Position numbers and translations under genes: made by a program | Notes under the pieces: model-generated | What the model saw: the letters and a program-made list of their open reading frames with translations, nothing else | Databases searched by the model: none | What the model was told of the DNA's origin: nothing | Part shown: positions 1-9,469 of the stretch, one piece after another | Layout of the letters: each line of letters opens with the position of its first letter | Numbering within the stretch: the first letter of the stretch is position 1 | From: Amyelois transitella | Lineage: Eukaryota; Arthropoda; Insecta; Lepidoptera; Pyralidae | Assembly (NCBI RefSeq): GCF_032362555.1 | Contig: NC_083515.1 | Span: forward strand, 2,949,001 to 3,013,000 | Reading direction: 5' to 3' | DNA: 64,000 bases

Positions 1-1
1 A

Positions 2-232
2 CCCAAAATCTTACAGCACCTGAATTCATGCCGAGGCACATACTTGATCGTGGCCCCGAGATGGGAGCAGGTGTTTTGGAGGCCCGATCTAAAGTCGAGG
101 TCCAAGGACCCACCATGGACCATCAGAAATCTTTCAGAAGTCCTGATAGATGCAACGACCGGATTAACTCCTCCGAAGGTAACGCAGATGTGCCTGGAAG
201 TTTGGAAATGTGGGGGTGGCGTGATTACCTAA
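2..232 (+). CDS. DIRS element 1: C-terminal end of reverse transcriptase/RNase H polyprotein (partial)
   Basis: The reading frame is open from base 2 and stops at 232. It carries a proline/tryptophan-rich stretch, [16 protein letters not shown], the kind found just after the RNase H domain in DIRS-type polyproteins. The RT and RNase H domains themselves lie left of the window. The frame overlaps the tyrosine recombinase frame that opens at or before base 28, the usual overlapping layout of DIRS elements. The family call rests on this motif plus the recombinase and inverted repeats downstream; 77 codons alone would not prove it. Confidence 0.6.
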   Translation, partial: PKILQHLNSCRGTYLIVAPRWEQVFWRPDLKSRSKDPPWTIRNLSEVLIDATTGLTPPKVTQMCLEVWKCGGGVIT

Positions 233-851
233 AGGATTGGTCCGACCAGGAGCGTTCCTTACTTCTCAGAAGCTGGAGACCATCCACTATAAAATCTTAT
301 AAGCCGGCATGGACCAGATGGTGTCATTGGGCTCAAACAAATAATATTCCTATATCACGGCCCAGTGGGGTCCAACTTGCAAAATTTTTAGCGTATTTAC
401 ATCAGCATGAGGGTCTTTCATACAGCACTATTTTATGCCATAAATCCGTAGTTTCTACTTTATGTGATCCGGAGTCAGGTGAACGTTTGAGTGGACACCC
501 ATTTGTTAAGCGCATTTTAAAGTCCATCTCTTTATCTAAACCAAAAGACTCGAAACCACCTATTTGGAATATTGATTTAGTAATAAGTCATTTAACGCAA
601 ATTAATTCGGACACAGATAATTTATATGTTGTTTCTAAGTGTACAGCTTCTATTTTGTTACTTTGTTCTGGTCGTCGTGTGCACGACTTAACCTTACTTC
701 GTATTAATTCGAATAATTGCATAATAACCGGTGATTCAATAACTTTGATGCCAATATTTGGCTCGAAAACTGACTCTGCTGATTATCGCCAGTCAGGTTG
801 GCATTTAAAGTGTAATAAAAACAATAAAAGCTTAGATCCTGTCCATTGGAT
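28..851 (+). pseudogene. DIRS element 1 tyrosine recombinase, N-terminal part, split by a LINE
   Basis: This codes the N-terminal core-binding domain (SWRPSTIKSYKPAWTRWCHW, then a helix ending FLAYLHQHEGLSY) and the start of the catalytic domain, including the first catalytic Arg in CSGRRVHDLT (about residue 216). The frame is broken at codon 274, where a LINE starts at base 852. The rest resumes in the same frame at 4666-5009. The ATG at 28 is the first in the window, but the frame is open to base 1, so the true start may lie further left. The recombinase would integrate the circular DNA copy of the element. It is disrupted here, and apart from the insertion no stop or frameshift is seen in it. 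Confidence 0.85.
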
Positions 852-1022
852 GTCAACAGGCTTCGAGGTAACTTCCAAACAGAGGTCTTGAGCGAGAAGC
901 CTACTGCAGAAGTGGTGCCGGCGGGTGGCATACCAGCGACAAAGCCTGCGGTGGTGCCTGCAGCTTCGGCGGTCGTCGGGGGCTCGTCGTCGCGTCCGAA
1001 ACGTGTCGTTGTCAAGAAGTAG
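852..1022 (+). CDS. LINE ORF1, C-terminal 56 codons (truncated)
   Basis: The frame is open from the first base of the insertion to a TAG at 1020-1022. The product is Ala/Val/Pro/Gly-rich and ends in a basic tail, SSSRPKRVVVKK. Its place just upstream of an endonuclease/RT ORF, and its GC-rich, low-complexity basic make-up, suit the end of a LINE ORF1 (RNA-binding protein). The domain-bearing part was lost when the copy was truncated during insertion, so no function is expected. The call is by position and composition, not by a recognisable domain. Confidence 0.55.
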   Translation, partial: VNRLRGNFQTEVLSEKPTAEVVPAGGIPATKPAVVPAASAVVGGSSSRPKRVVVKK

Positions 1023-1461
1023 TTTCCGTCGGAATGTAACATCGGTTCTTACGAAGTGATTTCTAATAACTACCTTCTTACTTTTTATTATATTTTGTTT
1101 TTAATTTATGAGTCAAATGCGGTAGTTGTTGTAGTATATGTCAGATTTGTTTACTTTTGCTTGCGTTGTCTAACTGTCATGAGTCTGTCATCTGTCGTCA
1201 CTTGACATTGACAGTAACTCTTTTATTTTTAATTTTTTTTTTCTTTTTTAAATATCATCTTTTCGAGATGTTATGATATTTTGTCTCATTTATTAATTAT
1301 GTTCTTTCTTCTCTAAGACTAGTCTGCTGGCGGGTGGCTCTAAATTGGTTATTGCTAATTTAGCAAATAACTATATATTATATTTTATATTATTTTATTA
1401 TTATAGCACTTTATTATTATTTTATTCTCATATATATAGGTATATATACAAATAATTTATT

Positions 1462-4356
1462 ATGTGTAGTACAAATGATAGTATTAATTCTATCACTCTT
1501 CCACTTAACGAGACTATTGATGGGTATTTTTCTGATGTGCCTAAAAACTTTAACGTAATTCATATTAACGCACAAAGCATACCAGGTCATTATCCTGATC
1601 TGTTGACCTGTTTTGACAGCAAACATGTACATGCCATATTAGTTTCTGAATCTTGGTTTAAATCTTGTCATCCTTCCACCTCTTACTCCTTACCGGGATT
1701 CCAACTCATTCGCAATGATCGCCCTGATAAGGGTGGTGGTGGTGTTGCCATCTACTTAAGATCTTATATCCCTTTTAATATTATTCGTGCGTCTCAAGTT
1801 ACTGACTCCTCTCTTGAAGCCGAGTATCTCTTTATTGAAATCACTCTTTCACACACTCCTGTTCTCCTTGGTGTTTTCTATAGTTCTTCTTCAAATATTA
1901 ATTATTTCTCTAGCCTTGAAACTACCTTAGAAGACATCATGCCCTCCTATATGCACACAATTATACTAGGTGACTTCAACACATGCTTAGTCAAAGGTGA
2001 TAACCGTGCAAATTCCTTATCATCCATTACTGATGCTTGCAATTTGACCATTCTTCCACTCCTTCCTACGCATCATTTTCCCGGTCGCGTTCCTTCTCTT
2101 CTCGATCTCATTCTTGTGTCCTCTCCTGATCTTGTATCCAAACATGGTCAATGCAATGCAGATATTTTCTCCTACCATGACCTTTTATATCTTTCTATCA
2201 AAATTAAACCTCCGAAACCAAAATCCAAAATTCTTCTGCAGCGTAATTTTAATGCTATTGACCTTAATATGTTGCGTCATGATGCCATACAAAGTAATTG
2301 GGATTCAGTATTTGAAACTGACTCGGTCAATGATCAAGTTAATAAATTTAATGACCTAGTTATAGGCATTTACAACAAACACGCTCCTATTCGACCTGTT
2401 AGGGTCAAGCACTTTCCTGCTCCATGGTTGACAGATAGCATTAGGGCTTGTATTGCTAAAAAACACGCTGCTAAGACTAGGTTTAAGTCTGATCCAGTCG
2501 GATATCGTGACAAATATATAGAAGTTCGTAACGTTTGTAACAAGATGTGTAGGGAGGCCCAACGCCGTCACATTCACAAGACTGTTCAAAATGGTGATCC
2601 AGGCAGAGTCTGGAGGTTTTTAAAATCTTTGGGAGTAGGAAAGAGAAACCACAGTGTTTCCAAATCTCTTAATATTAATGGCCTCAATAGGCATTTCTCT
2701 TCTTCTTGTGATTTTGGTGGCAATGATAAAAGTTCCATATTAAACCACCTCAATTCTTTTCCACCTCCCGATTATCCTCCTTTTACGTTTAACCTAGTTA
2801 CCGAATGTGATGTTCAAAAGTGCGTCCTTGCTGTAACCTCGAATGCTGTTGGGGCTGATGAGATGAGCCGTAAAATGGTTCTGCCCATACTTGACATTAT
2901 CCTCCCCACTTTAACACAAATGTTCAATAACTCCCTTTCCACTGGTTGTTTTCCCTCTATTTGGAAAAATGCGTTTATTACTCCTTTACCCAAAAAACCC
3001 TCTCCATCGTCCTTTTCCGATTACCGTCCTATATCTGTTCTACCATTTTTGTCAAAAATCCTTGAACGTTTAGTTCAGTCACAATTAAATCATTTTCTTC
3101 GACAAAATCACATCCTTAATCCCTCCCAATCAGGATTTCGTGCAGGGCACAGTACCACCTCTGCACTTATCACTATCGGTGACGACATACGACTTGCCAT
3201 GGACAATTCGCAGTTGACCATCCTCACGTTGCTTGATTTTACAAATGCATTCAATACTGTCGATCATGATGTTCTACTCAGTTTGATGCGCACTGTGAAC
3301 ATATCTCCATCGGCAATTATTTGGTTTAGTTCGTACCTCAGTGGCCGTCAGCAGTGCATCCGTATTGATGATGATCTATCATCATGGTGTCACATCTCGG
3401 CTGGGGTACCTCAAGGCGGTGTGCTCTCTCCTTTATTGTTCGCACTTTTTATTAACCGTATCACTGATAACCTTCGGTCTTCCTACCATCTTTATGCGGA
3501 TGATCTGCAAATTTATTGTCACTCTCCATTAGCTGATTTACCTTCCGCGATTTCCTCTATTAATGGTGATTTGATGCGAATATCTGACTGGAGCAGATCT
3601 TTTGGAATTAAGGTGAATCCATCTAAAACGCAGGCAATCATAATCGGTAGCCCTTATTTTGTTTCTCGTATTGATTGGAGTTTAATGCCTCCTCTTAATT
3701 TTGATAATGTGGTAATTCCTTTTAGTGACAAGGTGAAAAATTTGGGTTTAATATTCGACAACACTTTGTCATGGTCGCATCATATTAATGACGTGAGCAG
3801 GAAAATGTTCTTTGCATTCAGCTCGCTTAGAAGGTTACGTAATTTCCTACCTGTTGATACTAAAATTGCGCTGACACAATCTCTTCTTCTCCCCCTCCTT
3901 GATTACGCTGATACTGCTTATCTCGACGTCACTGAGGAACAGTTAAACAAACTCGAGCGTCTTCAAAATCTTTCTATTCGTTTCATATTTGGGCTTCGCA
4001 AATATGATCACGTTTCTTCTTTCCGTTCGCAGCTGAAGTGGCTTCCTATCCGACTCCGTCGCAATTTGCATATTGTGACAATGCTCTATTCGGTCTTATT
4101 TAATCCTTTTTCTCCATCTTATTTAAAGGAGCGCTTCAATTTTTATAGCGATGCCCAAGGCGCCACCCGCAGTCTGCGTAGCACGGTTACCCTACGACTA
4201 AGACTACCGACATCCAGCACCAATTTTTACTCCCACTCTTTTACTGTACAAGCTGTCCGTCTATGGAATGCTCTCCCTGTCGATATCAGGAAAGCCCAGA
4301 CTATTAATAGTTTCAGAAATCTCGTTAAGTCTCATTATCTTTCTACTCTATCCTAA
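1462..4356 (+). CDS. LINE ORF2: AP-like endonuclease plus reverse transcriptase, intact
   Basis: 964 codons without interruption. The endonuclease domain fills about residues 30-240: HINAQSIPG near 33, SESWF near 65, GGGGVAIYL near 92, LGDFN near 169 and a YHD motif near 234. The reverse transcriptase covers about 490-760: PISVLPFLSKILERL, GFRAGHSTTSALITI, DFTNAFNTVDH (first catalytic Asp about 592), AGVPQGGVLSPLLF, and the active-site YADD at about 678-681. The C-terminal region follows with LWNALPVDIR near the end, shared by many insect CR1/Jockey-group proteins. It would nick target DNA and copy the element's RNA. All visible catalytic motifs are present, so this copy could have been enzymatically competent after insertion even though its ORF1 is lost. 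Confidence 0.93.
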   Translation: MCSTNDSINSITLPLNETIDGYFSDVPKNFNVIHINAQSIPGHYPDLLTCFDSKHVHAILVSESWFKSCHPSTSYSLPGFQLIRNDRPDKGGGGVAIYLRSYIPFNIIRASQVTDSSLEAEYLFIEITLSHTPVLLGVFYSSSSNINYFSSLETTLEDIMPSYMHTIILGDFNTCLVKGDNRANSLSSITDACNLTILPLLPTHHFPGRVPSLLDLILVSSPDLVSKHGQCNADIFSYHDLLYLSIKIKPPKPKSKILLQRNFNAIDLNMLRHDAIQSNWDSVFETDSVNDQVNKFNDLVIGIYNKHAPIRPVRVKHFPAPWLTDSIRACIAKKHAAKTRFKSDPVGYRDKYIEVRNVCNKMCREAQRRHIHKTVQNGDPGRVWRFLKSLGVGKRNHSVSKSLNINGLNRHFSSSCDFGGNDKSSILNHLNSFPPPDYPPFTFNLVTECDVQKCVLAVTSNAVGADEMSRKMVLPILDIILPTLTQMFNNSLSTGCFPSIWKNAFITPLPKKPSPSSFSDYRPISVLPFLSKILERLVQSQLNHFLRQNHILNPSQSGFRAGHSTTSALITIGDDIRLAMDNSQLTILTLLDFTNAFNTVDHDVLLSLMRTVNISPSAIIWFSSYLSGRQQCIRIDDDLSSWCHISAGVPQGGVLSPLLFALFINRITDNLRSSYHLYADDLQIYCHSPLADLPSAISSINGDLMRISDWSRSFGIKVNPSKTQAIIIGSPYFVSRIDWSLMPPLNFDNVVIPFSDKVKNLGLIFDNTLSWSHHINDVSRKMFFAFSSLRRLRNFLPVDTKIALTQSLLLPLLDYADTAYLDVTEEQLNKLERLQNLSIRFIFGLRKYDHVSSFRSQLKWLPIRLRRNLHIVTMLYSVLFNPFSPSYLKERFNFYSDAQGATRSLRSTVTLRLRLPTSSTNFYSHSFTVQAVRLWNALPVDIRKAQTINSFRNLVKSHYLSTLS

Positions 4357-4665
4357 GTATATGTTATTATTATATGTATTTATCTGTATTTATGCGTATT
4401 TGTATGTATTATATATAGATATATATTCTGTATGTATGTATATATTTATAATATATTTTATTAGTAGTATGTATCTTATTATGTTCAAACATTTATTTAT
4501 CTTGTTCTGCGCCAACGCCGATCTCCTGTTTGGTTTCCTTCCACCCAAAGGTTGACTGGAAGAGATTGCTTTAGCGATAAGTCCGCCTTTGTACCATATA
4601 CTGTATCTGCTTTGTGTTGTTTTGTATGTTTTCTCTTATGGTGCAATAAAGAGTTTTATCTATCT
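4357..4665 (+). other. LINE 3' UTR and tail
   Basis: An AT-rich stretch with TGTATGTAT-type repeats, then a more conserved 3' segment (about 4520-4665) with AAGGTTGACTGGAAGAGATT, GCGATAAGTC, GGTGCAATAAAGAG and a short TATC tail. Almost the same 3' segment stands alone at 29310-29445, so it marks a LINE family with more than one copy in this window. Confidence 0.8.
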
Positions 4666-5009
4666 ATTGGATAAAAAGACTGATTGACGTTGGGCGTGAG
4701 AGGAGAACTATTGCTAATTGTGAAAATTTATTTATATCGACCAGAGGGAAACCTAAACCCGCTACACGATGTATTATAGCTGGTTGGGTCAAGCATTTAT
4801 TACGCGAATCAGGCATTGAAGCTTCGGCTGGAAGCTTTAGAGCGGCAGTTGCATCCAGGAGCTGGTTAGATAATGCTCCTCTGGAAAGCATTTTAGAAAG
4901 AGGTAATTGGAGATCAGCCAAAACCTTTCAAAAATTTTACTGCCGAAAGGTGCTAGAACCGTCTACTGATTCTACTGGCACAATGACGCAGTTGTTTGAA
5001 TCAGTTTGA
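4666..5009 (+). pseudogene. DIRS element 1 tyrosine recombinase, C-terminal part
   Basis: This continues the frame broken at 851. After the duplicated ATTGGAT the codons read on in the same phase to a TGA at 5007-5009. It carries the second half of the catalytic domain: GSFRAAVASRSWLDN (second Arg), ILERGNWRSAKTF (W at the GxW position) and FQKFYCR with the nucleophile Tyr. The His expected three residues before the second Arg is not present (GSFR instead of HxxR), unlike DIRS element 2. This may be a lineage trait or a substitution. Confidence 0.85.
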
Positions 5010-5235
5010 TTTAATACTTTAAGTTTGATTTATTTTGTTGGCAAAATAAAACATATAATAATATCATTATTATTTTTATTGAGCGATCCACGAGTGAATT
5101 TTGAACCTCATTACATGTATATATATTTTTACAGTACTGCTGCAACGCTACACTTTAAATTTTGTTGATGTACCATTACACAGCTCAGTAATCACATTGA
5201 CGTCATCCACCACCACCAGGCGATAACAAACACGT

Positions 5236-5348
5236 CTCTCATACTTTATTATTAGGCTTCGAATAACGGTCAAGATGTTTAATTAAGACGTTTTACCTGA
5301 AAAATAAAACGTGTATTAAACATACTTACCTTATTCGAAGCCTAATAA
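5236..5348 (+). repeat. DIRS element 1 internal complementary region
   Basis: Two parts. 5236-5266 (31 bp) repeats 5498-5528 in direct orientation. 5280-5348 (69 bp) is the perfect reverse complement of 5511-5579. This is the layout of a DIRS internal complementary region, in which the two element ends are joined in inverse sense downstream of the recombinase and used as template to complete the ends of the circular replication product. The left terminal repeat lies outside the window, so the match to it is inferred. Confidence 0.8.
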
Positions 5349-5497
5349 GTTTAATTCTGCCTGGTGGCACAACGACGTAATGAGAAAATCAAAGCGCGCA
5401 AAACTAGGGGCGCTTGCTGCTGGTGGTGGTGGATAGTGCGAAAGAGACAGCTAAACAAAGTAAGAAAGGGATAGGAAACGGAAGGAAGCGATGGCAA

Positions 5498-5579
5498 CTC
5501 TCATACTTTATTATTAGGCTTCGAATAAGGTAAGTATGTTTAATACACGTTTTATTTTTCAGGTAAAACGTCTTAATTA
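5498..5579 (+). repeat. DIRS element 1 right terminal inverted repeat
   Basis: 5511-5579 pairs base for base with 5280-5348, across a 162-bp spacer. The element probably ends at or next to 5579, because a SINE fragment starts immediately after it. Confidence 0.75.
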
Positions 5580-5581
5580 TC

Positions 5582-5675
5582 AGCTGAACGTTGCCTATCA
5601 GTTCTCAAGACTACAACACTGTCTACTCCGCAAGGGATATAGATGGTGTGATACGTGGCTATATGTATGAGATCA
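5582..5675 (+). repeat. SINE family A, 3' fragment
   Basis: Contains CAGCTGAACGTTGCC, then a version of GTCTACCCCGCAAGGGATAT and a GTATGA tail. This matches the 3' part of the fuller copy at 55313-55578. It abuts the DIRS 1 end, so the DIRS may have inserted into or beside an older SINE. Confidence 0.7.
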
Positions 5676-5687
5676 ATCTTCCTTTAC

Positions 5688-5860
5688 CTATTGGCGTTAG
5701 TCCCGGTTACATCCTGAACTTCTCCACTTCTCCCCAAGGACTCCGGGGAGCACCCGGAGTCCTTGGGGAGAAGTGAGGATTTGACCTTTGACCATGGTAT
5801 TGGTCCTGAATTGGGTAACTCCGATTTTTGGTTTTGTTTGCATGCGTGATCAAAGTTGAC
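5688..5860 (-). repeat. SINE family B, diverged fragment with a 22-bp perfect hairpin
   Basis: Shares GTTAGTCCCGGTTACATCCT, TTTGACCATGG and CCTGAATTGGGTAA with the copies at 24745 and 40500. In place of the usual CTCTGGAGAGGAGCC segment it holds a perfect inverted repeat, 5726-5747 with 5753-5774, around a 5-base loop. Confidence 0.65.
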
Positions 5861-7332
5861 AAATAAATATGATATAGACAAAGCATTTTTTTTAAGAATT
5901 CTAAGTTATTTCATTTAGGATTCTAAGGTAAATATCACCACACCACACCATATGTCATCAAGCGCAAATCACACCGCGGGAGAGTGGTTTAAAAATAACC
6001 ATTTTGTAGTGCGTGTGCGCCATTCATCTTACAAGCAACGCATCTGACCCAAGCCACAATACAAACATTCTACTCGTACTTCTCACGCTGCCATTCTTAA
6101 TTCTTACAATTTGTTTACAGTCCATTATTGATGGACTTTTTCTTATTTGTATGACTCAATTAATTGCGTCACGCTCACACGCACAATACTCTGCAATACA
6201 TTTTATATCTTGGCATGACGTATTAAAGAATGATATGACATTGGTAACCTATTATTCCGCATTGCCTAAGTTAAGATTCGTCCCATTGTGGGACAATTAA
6301 GATCATTTTGTTAGTTGTCACTGGTCCCATGGGAATACGGGACTTTCATTGGGACTAGTGTGATAGTTAGACAGAATTTTTGTCCTGGAAAAAAACATCT
6401 CAATGCAATTAAAAAAACTGGGCACATACAAATGTATGTGCCTATAAAACACAATGACAATAAGGAACTTTGTTCTAGCTGCTGTTGCTACCTTGATGAA
6501 AATTGTTGCTATATTTTGTAGTGATGACGTCATCATCAGCTATGGCGCTTTGCGGTTGTTCCATAAACACCGAAACGATTGCCGAAACAGATGCTAAATA
6601 AGTCTTTATTCTTCGTAGATTGGAACTAATATATATAATTTGGTTATATGGCAGAGAATATCTCGTACCTTCCAATGTTATCATGATGAGAACAGCTACA
6701 GATCTAACGTGTGTTAGTGGAGAACACTACAAATTTTATAAATATGATTGGTTTCAATTAAGGTCCATCTCATCCATTGATATAATTATAAAGGGGTAAC
6801 ATAGGTACGAGTAGGCTGGGGTAACTACCTACCTAACTATCGTAATTAGATAGTTCCAATATAAACTAGTATAATTTCCTAATATTCTGTTCTTAAGCAC
6901 ACATTTAATCATATCTTACTTCGTGTAGTTTCGTTAAAAATAAGCAAACGGAAGACCATAATCCTTAGACCTATATCTATGGCAACAAAGATAAAAAAAC
7001 GGCGACCGTTTTTGGGTTACAGAGATTACAGTCACATCACAAACAGCCGGTAAGGAAATGCAAGATTTGAAACTGTACTTACAAGCAACAAGATAAAATC
7101 GTATGACGCACATTCGGTACAGATTGTGCGGGCTGACTCAACCGAAACTACATCTGGTAGGTACGATATTATACGGTAAAGAAGGAAGGCAATTAAAACT
7201 AAATACATTCCGATTCATATGACACATATTGGAAGCAATGTACTAAGCAAGCGCGCTTGGATGTGTTCAATTTAGTAATGGTGTGGGGCAGTTAAACTTT
7301 AGGGCCAACTACCAACTAATTAACCTGCCCCT
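5861..7332. other. Intergenic, no gene recognised
   Basis: AT-rich DNA between the two DIRS elements. Several short open stretches on both strands have no recognisable domain and no consistent splice borders. I see nothing else I can support here. Confidence 0.5.
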
Positions 7333-7440
7333 GTAGCATCGCACGCGCGACGTAGTTTTTATCGCGTGAAAAATTATCGATGTTTCGCTTTTTTCATGAC
7401 GTAAAAAAACATGATAAAAACGTCGCTCGTGATATGCTAC
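7333..7440. repeat. Imperfect inverted repeat (small MITE-like or stem-loop)
   Basis: GTAGCATCGCACGCGCGACG at the left is mirrored by CGTCGCTCGTGATATGCTAC at the right. Both arms continue inward as TTTTTATC/GATAAAAA. The whole is 108 bp. It could be a short fold-back element; no target duplication was confirmed. Confidence 0.45.
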
Positions 7441-7968
7441 GGATGCTGCTTTAATGAGTTGAAGCACATTGAAAATCACAGGATAATTCGATTTCTCACG
7501 GGTTCCAAAGACTATAAACTAAAGCTTTTGCTCTTATGTACGAAGAAACGGAACGCTGGCCAAAAGTCTGAAGTGAAGTAAGTGGAGTTTTATAACATAC
7601 TAATAAATTCCCAAAAAAAATTAACATTAATAAATAGTTAAAACGCAGTTTCAAGGAAAAAGTTAGATTTTAGAATAAAACCAATTGCTATTCTGCCAAA
7701 AACCAGCCAGCCTGTATTGTTGCGCGATTAAAAAAATTATTCTTAACTTTACGTAGGTACTCCTACCAAGAACAATATAAATGCAGTTGCATTAAAATCA
7801 TTTTCCCAGAAGTGTTGTCGGCAGATCTCATTCATTCGTGTCTGTTATTAAGGATGCGGGTTCAGTGACCTCGCTGACGGACTGTTTAATCGAATTCACT
7901 CTTTACCCACATCACAAAAGGAAGTCTTCGTGGTCTTATTTAACAATCCATCGAGACCATAATATACT

Positions 7969-8170
7969 TAATAGTCAAACGAACTTACCTGTACGTGAAG
8001 TTCGACTGTAATTATGTGAAGTTGTTGTCTCGTCCGAAGATGATGAACAGATTACTAATGTAGTATCGGTCTTGTACTCACTAGCGCCACACAATTTTAA
8101 AGCTTGATTGAAAAACTGAACGCATCCCTCTGTGTGCTTCCTCTTCCGGTATCTATGGCCTTATGTCATT
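7969..8170 (-). repeat. DIRS element 2 right terminal repeat (element sense)
   Basis: 8011-8170 is a near-perfect inverted copy of 12501-12659. They differ mainly at AAGTTG versus CGTTG and at CCGAAGATG versus CTCGATG near the outer end. About 40 further bases (7969-8010) extend this end beyond the other repeat and are matched only in the internal complementary region. Unequal ends are typical of DIRS1. Confidence 0.9.
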
Positions 8171-8254
8171 CTAGTTCGAAGAATTAATTTTACAGCTGAT
8201 AACAGGGCAATACAATTAATCTAATTGTTTAGGATCTAATGGGTTGGGAGGGAC

Positions 8255-8383
8255 TCATCATCTTCGGACGAGACAACAACTTCACATAATTACAGTCGAA
8301 CTTCACGTACAGGTAAGTTCGTTTGACTATTAATTATGTTCGTTGTTGTCTCGTCCTCGATGATGAACAGATTACTAATGTAG
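8255..8383 (-). repeat. DIRS element 2 internal complementary region
   Basis: The left half (8255 to about 8333) is the reverse complement of the outer end at 7969-8048. The right half (about 8332-8383) is the reverse complement of the other end at 12608-12659. The two ends are thus joined back to back inside the element, the diagnostic DIRS1 arrangement, used to complete circle synthesis. Confidence 0.9.
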
Positions 8384-8508
8384 ATGTTCAAAGACAGAAG
8401 TTGTAAAATTAAACCAATAAATCTTTGTAACTGGAAAAGAAATATTTATTATTTTCTTTCTATAATTGACAAAAAACAGATACATGATTTTAATTATTAA
8501 TTAATCAC

Positions 8509-9405
8509 TTATTTTAAAAATATACTCTCAGCAAATTCTGAGTTATTAATTATAGGACGATTATAAAATTTTCCAAAAATAGCCGATTCTCCAGACCAAC
8601 CAGCCGTTCGCCTAATCTCGTCAATGTTGACGCCTCTCTTAAACGCCGCAGAAGTCGTGGCATGACGTGTACTGTGCGTTGAGAATGTGGAGATATCTAT
8701 ACCACATTCTTCCATACATTTTTTGATCCAACGGCTGATTGTGCTGGTAGAAACGCTTTTATATGGTTTTCTGAAAGAAATAAATAACATATTTGTTGTT
8801 CTTAAATTCTTAGTAATATCCAAGTAGTTAATTAGAGTTCTAGCAGGACAGATGTTTACCCTATCATTAAAGAAGGGTAAAGTAAGAAAAGGTTGGCACT
8901 TATTAGGTGCTGATGTTTTGATTAATTTGTCAATTTTGATTGTTATACAATCTTCCTTAATTACTATATTATTTATATCAATTAATGAGATCGTTTGAAC
9001 TCTTTGGCCTGTGGCAAGAATTAACAATGTTGCAGTCTTTTTAGTTACTAATTCTAAATTATTATCCTCTATATATTTCTCCTCAATAAATCTTAAAACT
9101 ATGGATACATCCCATGTAATACTATATTTTGGGGCACTAGGTCTCAACCTAAAGAAACCTTTAAAAAGTCTTTTAATTTTTTCATCAGATCCCAATTGTG
9201 AGCCCATTATTAATGATAAGGCAGACCTATGTGAATTCAAACTACCATATGACAAGCCTTCATTGAATTTTTTAGTAAGGTATATAATAATATCAGAAAT
9301 AGATGGTTCTATTAATGAAATACCTTTTTCTTTTGAGTACCTGGCCCATGCCAGTATGCATGGCTGATATTGTTTCAAAGTATTTGTGGAAATAGAAGCC
9401 AACAT
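8509..9405 (-). CDS. DIRS element 2 tyrosine recombinase, intact
   Basis: 298 codons from the first ATG. The core-binding domain (NTLKQYQPCILAWARYSKEK) is followed by the catalytic domain with all expected residues: Arg in LATGQRVQTISL (about 134), HSTRHATTSAAF (His-x-x-Arg, about 244-247), AGWSGES (Trp about 269) and KFYNRPI (nucleophile Tyr about 281). Conserved-looking sequence continues in frame upstream of this ATG (GRCLIRQAFLKLGINNDAAE) back to a TAG at 9532-9534, without another ATG, overlapping the end of the RT/RNase H frame. Translation may therefore enter by frameshift or re-initiation from the upstream frame. The enzyme would integrate the circular DNA product. Confidence 0.92.
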   Translation of the reverse strand: MLASISTNTLKQYQPCILAWARYSKEKGISLIEPSISDIIIYLTKKFNEGLSYGSLNSHRSALSLIMGSQLGSDEKIKRLFKGFFRLRPSAPKYSITWDVSIVLRFIEEKYIEDNNLELVTKKTATLLILATGQRVQTISLIDINNIVIKEDCITIKIDKLIKTSAPNKCQPFLTLPFFNDRVNICPARTLINYLDITKNLRTTNMLFISFRKPYKSVSTSTISRWIKKCMEECGIDISTFSTHSTRHATTSAAFKRGVNIDEIRRTAGWSGESAIFGKFYNRPIINNSEFAESIFLK

Positions 9406-9469
9406 GATTTCTGCTGCATCATTGTTGATTCCTAATTTTAGGAAAGCTTGCCTGATAAGACACCTGCCA

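Larger units (their letters stand above)
852..4665 (+). mobile_element. 5'-truncated CR1/Jockey-type LINE inserted in DIRS element 1
   Basis: A 3814-bp non-LTR retrotransposon. It is flanked by a perfect 7-bp duplication, ATTGGAT, at 845-851 and 4666-4672. In order it has: the last 56 codons of ORF1 (truncated at the insertion point), a 439-bp AT-rich spacer, an intact 964-codon ORF2 (endonuclease plus reverse transcriptase), and a 3' UTR ending in AATAAA-like sequence and a short TATC repeat. Truncation at the 5' end together with target duplication is the normal result of target-primed reverse transcription. The RT motifs fit the CR1/Kiri/Jockey group; the exact clade would need a tree. Confidence 0.92.

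Noticed and set aside
704..1042. A minus-strand frame across the start of the LINE
   Set aside because: It is a shadow of the DIRS recombinase and the LINE ORF1 tail.
9011..9367. A 118-codon + strand frame
   Set aside because: It is antisense to the intact DIRS recombinase.
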